Source of the DNA: CAYVWB01 sp964455395
GTDB lineage: Bacteria > Desulfobacterota > Desulfovibrionia > Desulfovibrionales > Desulfovibrionaceae
Reading direction: 5' to 3'
NCBI GenBank assembly: GCA_964455395.1
Contig: CAYVWB010000008.1
Span: forward strand, 23,454 to 87,453
Length of the DNA stretch: 64,000 bases
Of this stretch, positions 8,072 to 14,932 are shown piece after piece. The notes under the pieces were generated by a model, which did no database searches, was not told where the DNA came from, and saw only the letters and a list, made by a program, of their open reading frames with translations. How positions within the stretch are numbered: the stretch's first letter is position 1; each line of letters starts with the position of its first letter. Position numbers and translations under genes: made by a program.

Positions 8072-9150
8072 TAGGCGCCCTCCTCCTCAGGGCCTTCGCC
8101 CTTGTCTTTGCAGTCTTTGTCTTTCAGCGCGTCTTCGACGGCTTTCTTGATCTCGATCTCCAGCTTGCGCGTGGATTCCTGATCCTTCTTCGCCAGCGCT
8201 TCGGAGAGCTTGGCCTCCGCTTCTTCGCCGGCGCGCTGCAGCGCGTTGGAGACGGCGTGCGCCTGCTCCTGCGCGTGGCGGCGCTCCTTCCACTTGTTGA
8301 TGGAGTAAATGCCCCCCAGCAACGCAGGCCACAAGCCCACGATCATCGGCACCATGGCCAAGGCCCCGCTGGTGTACTCCGGCGCGCTGGTGTCGCCAAG
8401 CGTCGTGTCCAGGCCGATCTGCTCGAACTCCACAGGCGCAATCACCATCCAAGCCGTGCCGCCCATCTCGGTTTCGCCGTAGATCTTCTCGATGTATTTG
8501 CCTGGATTGTCAGCCATGCGTTGGCGGGCGATGGCGATGACGTCATCGCGCGCGCCGAAGGTCATGGCTTCCTTGGGGCACGCCTCCACGCAGCCGGGGA
8601 TTTCCCCGTGGATGAGCCGCGTATCGTGGCAGAACGTGCACTTCTGCACCTTGGGCGTGAACACGTGGTCGTACTGGTAGGTGGGCGCGTAGAAGGGACA
8701 CGCCACCATGCAGTAGCGACAACCCACACAGACGCTGGCGTTGTAGGTGACAGAGCCGTCCGGATTCTTGGTGAACGCCTTCACGAAGCAGCTGGAGGCG
8801 CATGCGGGCTCCGCACAGTGCCGGCACTGGAACTTGTGGTACGTCACATTGTCCACCGTGCCGGGGGTCGCGTACTTGTTGACGATGGTGTAGACGCCAG
8901 CGTGGGTGCGGCGCTGCTCGTTCATCACCGTGAGGTCCGTGAAGGGGACCTCGGGTTCAGGGAGCTTGTTGACCTTGTTGCACGCCTCCTCGCACTTGCG
9001 GCAGCCGATGCAGCGGCTGGCGTCGAAGATGACGCCGAAGCTGTCCGGGTAGCCTTCGAAGTGTTTGGCGGCGGCGTTCGCCGAGGTTGGTGCCAAGCCT
9101 GCGCCGAGAGTCGCGGCGCCAGCCAGGCCGAGAAACGTGCGTCGTTTCAT
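8071..9150 (-). CDS. hmcB: HmcB, periplasmic four-cluster ferredoxin subunit
   Basis: A 359-residue DmsB/NrfC-like iron-sulfur protein. The N-terminus is a Tat signal (MKRRTFLGLAGAA, with ANA as a plausible cleavage site), so the protein acts on the periplasmic side. Four cysteine groups for [4Fe-4S] clusters are visible: CIGCRKCEEAC, CRHCAEPACASSC, CVGCRYCMVAC, and CTFCHD with CVEAC. A hydrophobic segment near residues 265-290 (MVPMIVGLWPALLGGIYS) anchors it, followed by a charged helical tail rich in E and K. The start has AAGGAGG. Thirty-three bases separate it from hmcA. It should carry electrons from the haem chain of HmcA to the membrane subunits. Confidence 0.95.
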   Translation of the reverse strand: MKRRTFLGLAGAATLGAGLAPTSANAAAKHFEGYPDSFGVIFDASRCIGCRKCEEACNKVNKLPEPEVPFTDLTVMNEQRRTHAGVYTIVNKYATPGTVDNVTYHKFQCRHCAEPACASSCFVKAFTKNPDGSVTYNASVCVGCRYCMVACPFYAPTYQYDHVFTPKVQKCTFCHDTRLIHGEIPGCVEACPKEAMTFGARDDVIAIARQRMADNPGKYIEKIYGETEMGGTAWMVIAPVEFEQIGLDTTLGDTSAPEYTSGALAMVPMIVGLWPALLGGIYSINKWKERRHAQEQAHAVSNALQRAGEEAEAKLSEALAKKDQESTRKLEIEIKKAVEDALKDKDCKDKGEGPEEEGA

Positions 9151-9183
9151 GATGAGGGGCCTCCTTAACGCGGCGTGCCGCGA

Positions 9184-10911
9184 TTAGTCGGTTTTCTTCT
9201 TGTGACAGCCTTCGCAGTCCGTGGCCTTGGGCTCCACGTTCATCTGCTGGTGGCAGCCGATGCACGAGATGTGGAAAGCGCCTTTGAGGCCGGGCCGGTC
9301 CGCAGACTGGGGCTGGAAGGGCTGTCCGTGACAAGTGACGCACTTGGGCGGATTGAGCGTCATCGGCGCATTGTGGTGGCAGCTGGCGCAAAGAGTCAGC
9401 GCATCGCCATGGAAGTGCTTGGCGAGACCGCTCTTGCCCGTGCCTTCCACCAGCTTCTTGTAGATCTGTCGGTGGGGCAGTTCGGAGGCCTGGTATTCGT
9501 CGTTTTCGTCGAAGTAGTTGATGACGACCTTTTCGGGCACGTCCTCATCCTTGACGTATTTGAGCGCGGAGGTGCGGCCCTCCACGACCTTGGCGGCCAT
9601 GTCGATGCGCTTCTGCTCGATGAGCGTCTCCTTGCCCTTGGTGGGGAAGCCTTCCTGCTCGTGGCACTTGTCGCACGCCAAATCGTCGAAGGATTCCTTC
9701 TGGATCTGCGCGTGACAGCCGGCGCAGGAGGGGTCCTTCAGCTGCGCGTTGTGGCAACCAACACAGGAAGCCATGGCCTCGCTGTCATGCATGGCGGTGT
9801 TCAGCGTCACCCAGTTCCCGGCTTCAGCGCCCATGGTGGTGTGGCACTGCTTGGCGCAGGCTTCCAGGCTGCCGCCCGTGGGCGTGGGATGGTGACACAC
9901 GCGGCACGTCTCGCTGTGCAGCTCGTGCAGCTTGTGGTTGAACGCCACGGGGCCGGGACCAGCCACGGCCCAGTCCACGGTGACGATGCCGGAAGCGTCC
10001 GGCGCGCCGGAGAGCAGCAGGATCTGGTCGGGCTGGCCGCGCTTCAGACGGGGCACGTCCAGCAACGGCTTCACCGCGGCTTGACCGGCTTCGCTGTGGC
10101 AGGCCGCGCAGTCCACGGGGCCGGACGCGACCTTGTCCGTGTATTTCTCCTGAATGGCGACGTGACAATTCACGCAGGAGTCGTGCGAAGCTTCCCGGTG
10201 CGTGGGAGAGACGACGCCTTGCATGGGCAGCGGCTCGTCCTTGTGGCAGTAACGACAGGTGCCTTCTTCGCCTTCGGCGTAGACCAGCGACTCCGTCGCT
10301 TCGTCATACACGTGGTGGCACGCTTTGCAGGTCTGTTCTTCGGGAATCTGATTGCGCTCGCGCTCGGCTTGCACGTGCTTGGCGTGGAGCGAAAGGGTCA
10401 TGCCGTAGGGCAGGATGAGCGCGGTCTCCTCGGCTTGCGCCGCACCCACGTGGCACCCTTTGCAGTCCGCCGCCAAGGGGACGTTGGGGTACTGCGCTTT
10501 CACCTCGGTGTGACAGGCCGCGCAGTTGTCGTGGTAGAGATTCGTCAACTTGTTGTAACTGTCGTACTCCTCCACGCGCATGTACTTGAACGAGTAGGAG
10601 CCGTCATCCTTCTTGATGTGACACGACGAGCAGTCCTTGCCCTCCATCTTGGCGAGAGCGTCGGTATGCTTGGTGTGGTAGAAGACGACGAGGGGTTGAT
10701 CCTGATCGCCGAGCGCGGCTGCAGCGTCGATGACGATGGCGTCGGCGCGCAAGGCGCTTTCCTCCTGCACGTCCTCGGCGGGGGCCGCCGCTTCAGCGGT
10801 CGCCTCGGCGGCTTCCTGCTCGGCGTGCGCCGAGAGGAAGGACGCCGAAACGAAGAGAACCGCGATGATGGCGATCCCTGCTCCGATCAGCACTGGTTTT
10901 CGCTGTGTCAT
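9184..10911 (-). CDS. hmcA: HmcA, sixteen-haem high-molecular-weight cytochrome c
   Basis: A 575-residue exported cytochrome and the first gene of the hmc operon. A Sec signal peptide (residues 1 to about 30, ending SAHA) sends it to the periplasm. I count sixteen haem sites: fifteen CXXCH and one CX3CH (CAKQCH, in the middle of the protein). This equals the sixteen haems of Desulfovibrio HmcA. Other landmarks recall HmcA, including DVPRLKRGQPD, ACHHVYDEAT and ADRPGLKGA. It accepts electrons from periplasmic cytochrome c3 and hydrogenases and passes them to HmcB. The start lies far from the AT-rich region upstream, which suggests a long leader. Confidence 0.96.
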   Translation of the reverse strand: MTQRKPVLIGAGIAIIAVLFVSASFLSAHAEQEAAEATAEAAAPAEDVQEESALRADAIVIDAAAALGDQDQPLVVFYHTKHTDALAKMEGKDCSSCHIKKDDGSYSFKYMRVEEYDSYNKLTNLYHDNCAACHTEVKAQYPNVPLAADCKGCHVGAAQAEETALILPYGMTLSLHAKHVQAERERNQIPEEQTCKACHHVYDEATESLVYAEGEEGTCRYCHKDEPLPMQGVVSPTHREASHDSCVNCHVAIQEKYTDKVASGPVDCAACHSEAGQAAVKPLLDVPRLKRGQPDQILLLSGAPDASGIVTVDWAVAGPGPVAFNHKLHELHSETCRVCHHPTPTGGSLEACAKQCHTTMGAEAGNWVTLNTAMHDSEAMASCVGCHNAQLKDPSCAGCHAQIQKESFDDLACDKCHEQEGFPTKGKETLIEQKRIDMAAKVVEGRTSALKYVKDEDVPEKVVINYFDENDEYQASELPHRQIYKKLVEGTGKSGLAKHFHGDALTLCASCHHNAPMTLNPPKCVTCHGQPFQPQSADRPGLKGAFHISCIGCHQQMNVEPKATDCEGCHKKKTD

Positions 10912-11700
10912 GGCCTTGTCAATCCTTGGCGTGTTTGGCGTCGCCCTGCGGCGCGCGCGGTTGGCCGGCCAGCGCGAGGGACAGTGCGTCCCCCCCGCGT
11001 TCCCGGCGCCATATCCTCACAGAGAACCCATTCCCTGGCTGCCGTGTTGCACGCGACGCATCCAGAAGACGTCGCCGGCTGCGAACGCCGTGGCGCTCGG
11101 CGAAGCTAGGGAAAAAATGAACAAACTTGCCTCGCCTGGTCTGCGCTCCATCCCCTGCAGCGCATCGGGTTCCGCACGACGTCGCGCCGTGAAACGATCC
11201 CGGATGGAGCCTTCTCAATATCCCTATGTAACACGAGGGGAATCCTGTATTTTTATTTCTAGGTCCGAGAACGGATACATATTTTTCAAGGATGAATCAA
11301 CTCAAAAAACAAATCCGGACTATTCCATACGCTTTTACTCAACATTCATCCGGGCGCCGTTCTGCATACTTTATGTGAACTAAAGAACAATCATTTCATA
11401 CCACATTGGTTTACTTTGTGGCGCATCATGCACGGCGCCCAAGCGTGCAGCCCCGATCGGATCGACGTCCACGCGAGACCAGCCGGCGCCGCTCACTCCG
11501 AATACGTGGGCGCGCCATCGAGAACTGCCCCCGGTTATTGGACAAGTACCCGCATGCTCACCGGTTTGTCCCCTTTCTCGGCCTCATGGACCACGTATCA
11601 TTTCGCGTGACACGGTTTCATGCGCGTGGCGGTCGCACTCGCCGCGCGTTTCACAAGTGTCCCGTCGCAAGCGGGCGCACACCAGTACGAAGGAGTGGGT
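10912..11700. promoter_or_regulatory. Large divergent intergenic region upstream of hmcA
   Basis: No protein-coding gene is convincing in these 789 bases; the open frames are short and unlike any family. The hmcA-proximal 300 bases are GC-rich and may be an untranslated leader. Bases 11219-11410 are strikingly AT-rich. The part beyond, up to the AAGGAG ahead of the gene at 11701, is GC-rich again. The region probably drives hmc on the minus strand and the small exported-protein genes on the plus strand. No clear sigma-54 or inverted-repeat operator was found by eye. Confidence 0.6.
11219..11410 (-). promoter_or_regulatory. AT-rich candidate promoter block for hmc
   Basis: About 190 bases clearly richer in A and T than the neighbouring sequence, with runs such as tatttttatttct and ctcaaaaaacaaat. 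This contrast is typical of promoter DNA. On the minus strand, TTGATT followed about 17 bases later by TATCCG is one possible -35/-10 pair, but several weak alternatives exist. The start of transcription is not determined. Confidence 0.4.
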
Positions 11701-12135
11701 ATGAGTTCACGAAACACGACGCTGAAAGCAATGACGTTGGCTGGCGCGTTCGGCGCCGCACTTGTTCTGAGCATTGCCGGCGCAACGCCGTGGGTCGATG
11801 CGGCCCGCGCCGAGGCGCCAAGCGTTAACGCGACTTTGGAGAGCAAGCGGGACGGGTACGATTCCGTCCAGGAGGTGCAGACGCGGCTCGAAGCCTTGGA
11901 GCCCGAACTGGATGCGCTGGTTCTGGACGCCAAGGAACTTTCCAATGAGGCGCAAGCCGCGGTTCTGCGGGCGTTGGCCGAGGTCGCCGAAGCGCGCATG
12001 GAGTTGCGCAAGGAGCTGACTGCGGAAGCATCAGACATCGATGCGGAGAAGCGGATCGAGAGTCTTCAGAAACGGCTCGACGCCTTGCAGCAGAAAGTCC
12101 AGGACCTGTACGAGACCAAAGAGAAAAGCAAGTAA
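11701..12135 (+). CDS. Exported coiled-coil protein of unknown function
   Basis: A 144-residue protein I do not recognise. It has an N-terminal signal peptide (hydrophobic stretch MTLAGAFGAALVLSIAGA, with ARA as a possible cleavage site). The rest is almost wholly helical and charged, with heptad-like leucines (VQTRLEALEPELDALVL, SLQKRLDALQQKVQDLY), so a periplasmic coiled coil is likely. The ATG was chosen because AAGGAG lies eight bases ahead and a signal peptide starts there; the open frame extends further upstream. It is the first of three small exported-protein genes in a row, 56 bases before the next. Periplasmic scaffolding or chaperone-like roles are possible but unproven. Confidence 0.8.
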   Translation: MSSRNTTLKAMTLAGAFGAALVLSIAGATPWVDAARAEAPSVNATLESKRDGYDSVQEVQTRLEALEPELDALVLDAKELSNEAQAAVLRALAEVAEARMELRKELTAEASDIDAEKRIESLQKRLDALQQKVQDLYETKEKSK

Positions 12136-12191
12136 GCGTGTCGTTTCCAGTCATACGCCAGTCATCACCCTGCAAACCGAAGGAAGAATCC

Positions 12192-12656
12192 ATGAAATTG
12201 CGTCTCTTCACCATCATCTGCCTCACGCTCGTCGTCGCGTTCGCGTCCACCTCCGTTGAAGCGCAACAGCGCAGTCAGGACAGACTCCTCATCATCACCT
12301 ACGACTACGACCTCGACGTGCGTTGGGTCAGCGGCGGTTTCTCGGAAGGCGCGCGCGCAGGTCTGCAAGCCATCCAGGACGAATTCACGGTCAAGCTCGT
12401 CTTCGCGCTCACCAGCGACCATATGGTCGGCGACGTGGGCGTGGTTGCAAAGCAAGGCGGCGAGATCGTGCTCGACGTCATGTCCAGCGGGCCCATCCTC
12501 CTGGCGGACCTCCCCGCGGGGACTTATGAGCTCACCGCCGTCTACGAGGGCGTCGCCAAGCAGGCCACCGTCACCGTAGGCGAAGGTCTCGTCACCGAAT
12601 ACATGAAGTGGACCCCGGATGAGGTGAACTTCGAGCCCATGCGCACCGGCGAGTAA
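12192..12656 (+). CDS. Exported small protein with beta-sandwich-like C-terminus, unknown function
   Basis: A 154-residue protein. The signal peptide is clear (MKLRLFTIICLTLVVAFASTSVEA) and AGGAAGAATCC precedes the ATG. The mature part is beta-rich. Its second half (GGEIVLDVMSSGPILLADLPAGTYELTAVYEGVAKQATVTV) has the pattern of a carboxypeptidase-regulatory or invasin-like beta-sandwich, where PAGTYEL is a typical turn. No catalytic motif is evident. It lies between the coiled-coil protein and the BON-domain protein and is probably co-transcribed with them. The function is unknown; a binding role in the periplasm or at the outer membrane is an inference. Confidence 0.8.
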   Translation: MKLRLFTIICLTLVVAFASTSVEAQQRSQDRLLIITYDYDLDVRWVSGGFSEGARAGLQAIQDEFTVKLVFALTSDHMVGDVGVVAKQGGEIVLDVMSSGPILLADLPAGTYELTAVYEGVAKQATVTVGEGLVTEYMKWTPDEVNFEPMRTGE

Positions 12657-12777
12657 GCTCCAGAGCCATCTCCCCCCCCCCGCGCAGGCGCGCCGCCCGT
12701 CCATGAATCGTATCGGCGGGGGCGCGCCGCGCGCTTTCAGGAAGCAGGAACGGCGCAGCCCCGCGCCTGGAGGCCTC

Positions 12778-13140
12778 ATGACCATGACAACACCCCTGCG
12801 TATTATCTGCGTGCTGATGCTGATGTGCCCGACGCTGTGGCTCTCGACCGGCGACGCCCGCGCCCAGGTGACGCCGAGACGCGACGCCGTGGTCTACGCC
12901 AACGTGGAGCGCGCCCTCGCCGTGGCCGAGGACGTGGACAACTACCAGATCGCCATCGACGTGGACCGCGGCCGGGTGACGCTGTCGGGAATCGTGCGTT
13001 CCATGACCGAGAAGCGTCGCGCCGAAGCGCTGGCCCGCGACGCGGAAGGCGTGCTCGAGGTGGTCAACCGGCTGGAAGTCCGACCCGACGCCGAAGGGAC
13101 GACGGTCTACGAGCAGCCCCCCGAGTCGATGGCGCAATGA
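12778..13140 (+). CDS. Exported BON-domain protein
   Basis: A 120-residue protein with a signal peptide (hydrophobic LRIICVLMLMCPTLWL, then ARA as a likely cleavage site) and one BON domain over about residues 38-105. The conserved BON core shows as NYQIAIDVDRGRVTLSGIV, followed by the post-glycine helix (RRAEALARDAEGVLEVVNRL). BON domains bind phospholipid or other periplasmic surfaces, as in OsmY. The ATG has a GGAGG site and was preferred to an upstream in-frame ATG that lies in non-coding-like sequence. It is the last of the three small exported genes. Confidence 0.85.
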   Translation: MTMTTPLRIICVLMLMCPTLWLSTGDARAQVTPRRDAVVYANVERALAVAEDVDNYQIAIDVDRGRVTLSGIVRSMTEKRRAEALARDAEGVLEVVNRLEVRPDAEGTTVYEQPPESMAQ

Positions 13141-13226
13141 CGACGGTCAGCCGCTACGACCTTTGCGCGCCGCATGGATCATGATAGGTTGGCGGGGATA
13201 CCCCGCCCCCCCCTCAGCAGCCAAGG

Positions 13227-14777
13227 ATGGAAACCATGTGTTTCATCAGCTATTCCAGGCGTCTTCAGCGCAAATCCCCGCGTGACGCGAATGCTCCCGC
13301 CAGCCGGCCCATGCCGACCCGCGTCACCTCCAACGGCGAGTTCGATGCGCCCCCCGTCTCCCCGCAGCAACGCCGGGTGGCCGAGCTCGTCGAAGCGGAC
13401 GCCGCGGTCAACGCTCCCCGGCTGGGGCTCTCCCGCCGGGCGTTTTTGCGTTCCGCTGCAGGCATGGCCGCCACCTTCCTCGCCATGAACGCCGTCTACG
13501 GGCCGCATTTCTGGGTGGAGACGGCAGACGCCGCCGACGCCGTGAAGGGGCTCCCCGACCTGGGCCCCGCGGGCTTCGTGTTCGACGACCAGCTCCACTT
13601 CGTCCATGACGATTTCCGGTTCCCCGGCCTGTTGGATCTGCGTGAATACGCCGGCGAGCACTGGAACCCCGCCATTACTGACGAACCCCGCAGCTTCGAG
13701 ACCATTCAGTTCCACAATTTCGTGCGGGAAGTGCTGCTGGGCAGCGAAACCGCCGTGGGCCTGCTCTCCGGCGCAAGCGCCGACGACCCCATGGACATGT
13801 TCCTGGCCAACAGCCAACAGGCCAAAGCCCGCGACATGGTGAACCGGACCGCCGGCTGGCGCAAACTCCTCTCCCACGCCATCATCCTCCCGGGACACGA
13901 CAATTGGCTGAACGAGCTGGACCGCTGCCTCCACGAGTACGAGCTGGACTCCGTGAAGGGTTACACCGTGGGCGACCCCCTCTCCCAAAGCGCCTTCCCC
14001 TATCGACTGGACGACGAAGCGCTGATGTACCCCGCGTATGAGAAGATGGTCGCTGCAGGCGTCAAGAACATATGTATCCACAAGGGTTTGGTTCCCAACG
14101 ACTATTTGGAGAGCTACCCCAACTGGCCCTACGCCGCCGTGGAGGACGTGCCCAAAGCGGCCAAGGACTGGCCCGAACTCAACTTCATCATCTATCACGC
14201 TGCGCTCAAACCGCTGAACGACTTCCCCGAAGCGCACCTGGAGGCTTTCGAACGCACCGGCCGCATCGACTGGGTCTCCGATCTCGCGGAAATCCCGGAG
14301 CAGCATGGCGTAAGCAATGTCCACGCGGACCTCGGCACCTGCTTCGCCAACAGCTGCGTGAGCCACCCCCGCCACGCTGCAGCCTTGCTCGGCATCCTGG
14401 AAAAGGGGCTCGGCGCGGACAAGATCCACTGGGGCACGGACGCCATCTGGTATGGTTCGCCCCAGTGGCAGATCGAAGCCTTCCGCAGGCTCCGCACCCC
14501 CGAAGATCTGCAGGAGAAATACGGCTACCTCGATATCGGGGGACCCGACTCATCCTTCAAGAAAGCCGTTCTGGGCGAGAACGCAGCGCGCCTCTATGGG
14601 GTGGATGTCGCAGAGGCCATGGTTCTGGCTGACGACGACCCCTTCGGCGAGACTCGCCGTCGCATGGCGCAGGCTCGCGAGGAAAGCGAGGACGCCGCGG
14701 AACGGGTGGCGCAGGCCTTCATCGAGGAGCGCTTCGGCGAAGCGCGCTTCCCCTTCGTGGGGGAAGGCCAGGCGTAG
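13227..14777 (+). CDS. Tat-exported amidohydrolase-family protein
   Basis: A 516-residue protein with a twin-arginine motif at residues 70-71 (LSRRAFLRS) and a hydrophobic stretch (MAATFLAMNAVYG), after an unusually long n-region. The mature part resembles metal-dependent amidohydrolases of the amidohydrolase-2 type. A candidate HxH metal motif sits at the start of the barrel (LHFVH), with later histidines in NFIIYHAAL and HADLGT and an aspartate in HWGTDAIWYG. This implies hydrolysis or decarboxylation of a small substrate outside the cytoplasm; the substrate is unknown. Two in-frame ATGs (13227, 13236) follow AAGG, so the exact start is open. It converges with the acylase gene, with a stem-loop between them. 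Confidence 0.82.
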   Translation: METMCFISYSRRLQRKSPRDANAPASRPMPTRVTSNGEFDAPPVSPQQRRVAELVEADAAVNAPRLGLSRRAFLRSAAGMAATFLAMNAVYGPHFWVETADAADAVKGLPDLGPAGFVFDDQLHFVHDDFRFPGLLDLREYAGEHWNPAITDEPRSFETIQFHNFVREVLLGSETAVGLLSGASADDPMDMFLANSQQAKARDMVNRTAGWRKLLSHAIILPGHDNWLNELDRCLHEYELDSVKGYTVGDPLSQSAFPYRLDDEALMYPAYEKMVAAGVKNICIHKGLVPNDYLESYPNWPYAAVEDVPKAAKDWPELNFIIYHAALKPLNDFPEAHLEAFERTGRIDWVSDLAEIPEQHGVSNVHADLGTCFANSCVSHPRHAAALLGILEKGLGADKIHWGTDAIWYGSPQWQIEAFRRLRTPEDLQEKYGYLDIGGPDSSFKKAVLGENAARLYGVDVAEAMVLADDDPFGETRRRMAQAREESEDAAERVAQAFIEERFGEARFPFVGEGQA

Positions 14778-14786
14778 GAACCTGTG

Positions 14787-14816
14787 GGCCGGTCCTGGCG
14801 GTGAGCACGACCGGTC
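14787..14816 (+). terminator. Candidate bidirectional stem-loop between converging genes
   Basis: Bases 14787-14794 pair with 14809-14816 (eight pairs including one G-U) around a 14-base loop. It lies ten bases after the amidohydrolase stop and 117 bases from the converging acylase stop. There is no T run, so if it acts in termination it is not a textbook intrinsic terminator. Confidence 0.3.
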
Positions 14817-14932
14817 ACGTCCCGGAGTCTCGACGGCTCGAGGGGGACGCCCGTGCGCCGGTGAATTCCGGGACGGCGGAGGCGCTCCGACGGACGGTCG
14901 CCAGCCGTGGGGAGGGCGCGGTCAGCCGTCGC

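Noticed and set aside
4532..10911. Assignment as the Tmc or Qrc complex instead of Hmc
   Set aside because: Sixteen haems in the cytochrome, the 47-residue HmcD-sized gene and the gene order A-B-C-D-E-F fit Hmc. Tmc has a tetrahaem cytochrome c3, and Qrc a hexahaem cytochrome with a molybdopterin-like subunit.
10919..11218. A 99-codon minus-strand gene leading into hmcA
   Set aside because: The translation is arginine-rich without a domain, signal peptide or ribosome-binding site, so it fits non-coding leader DNA better.
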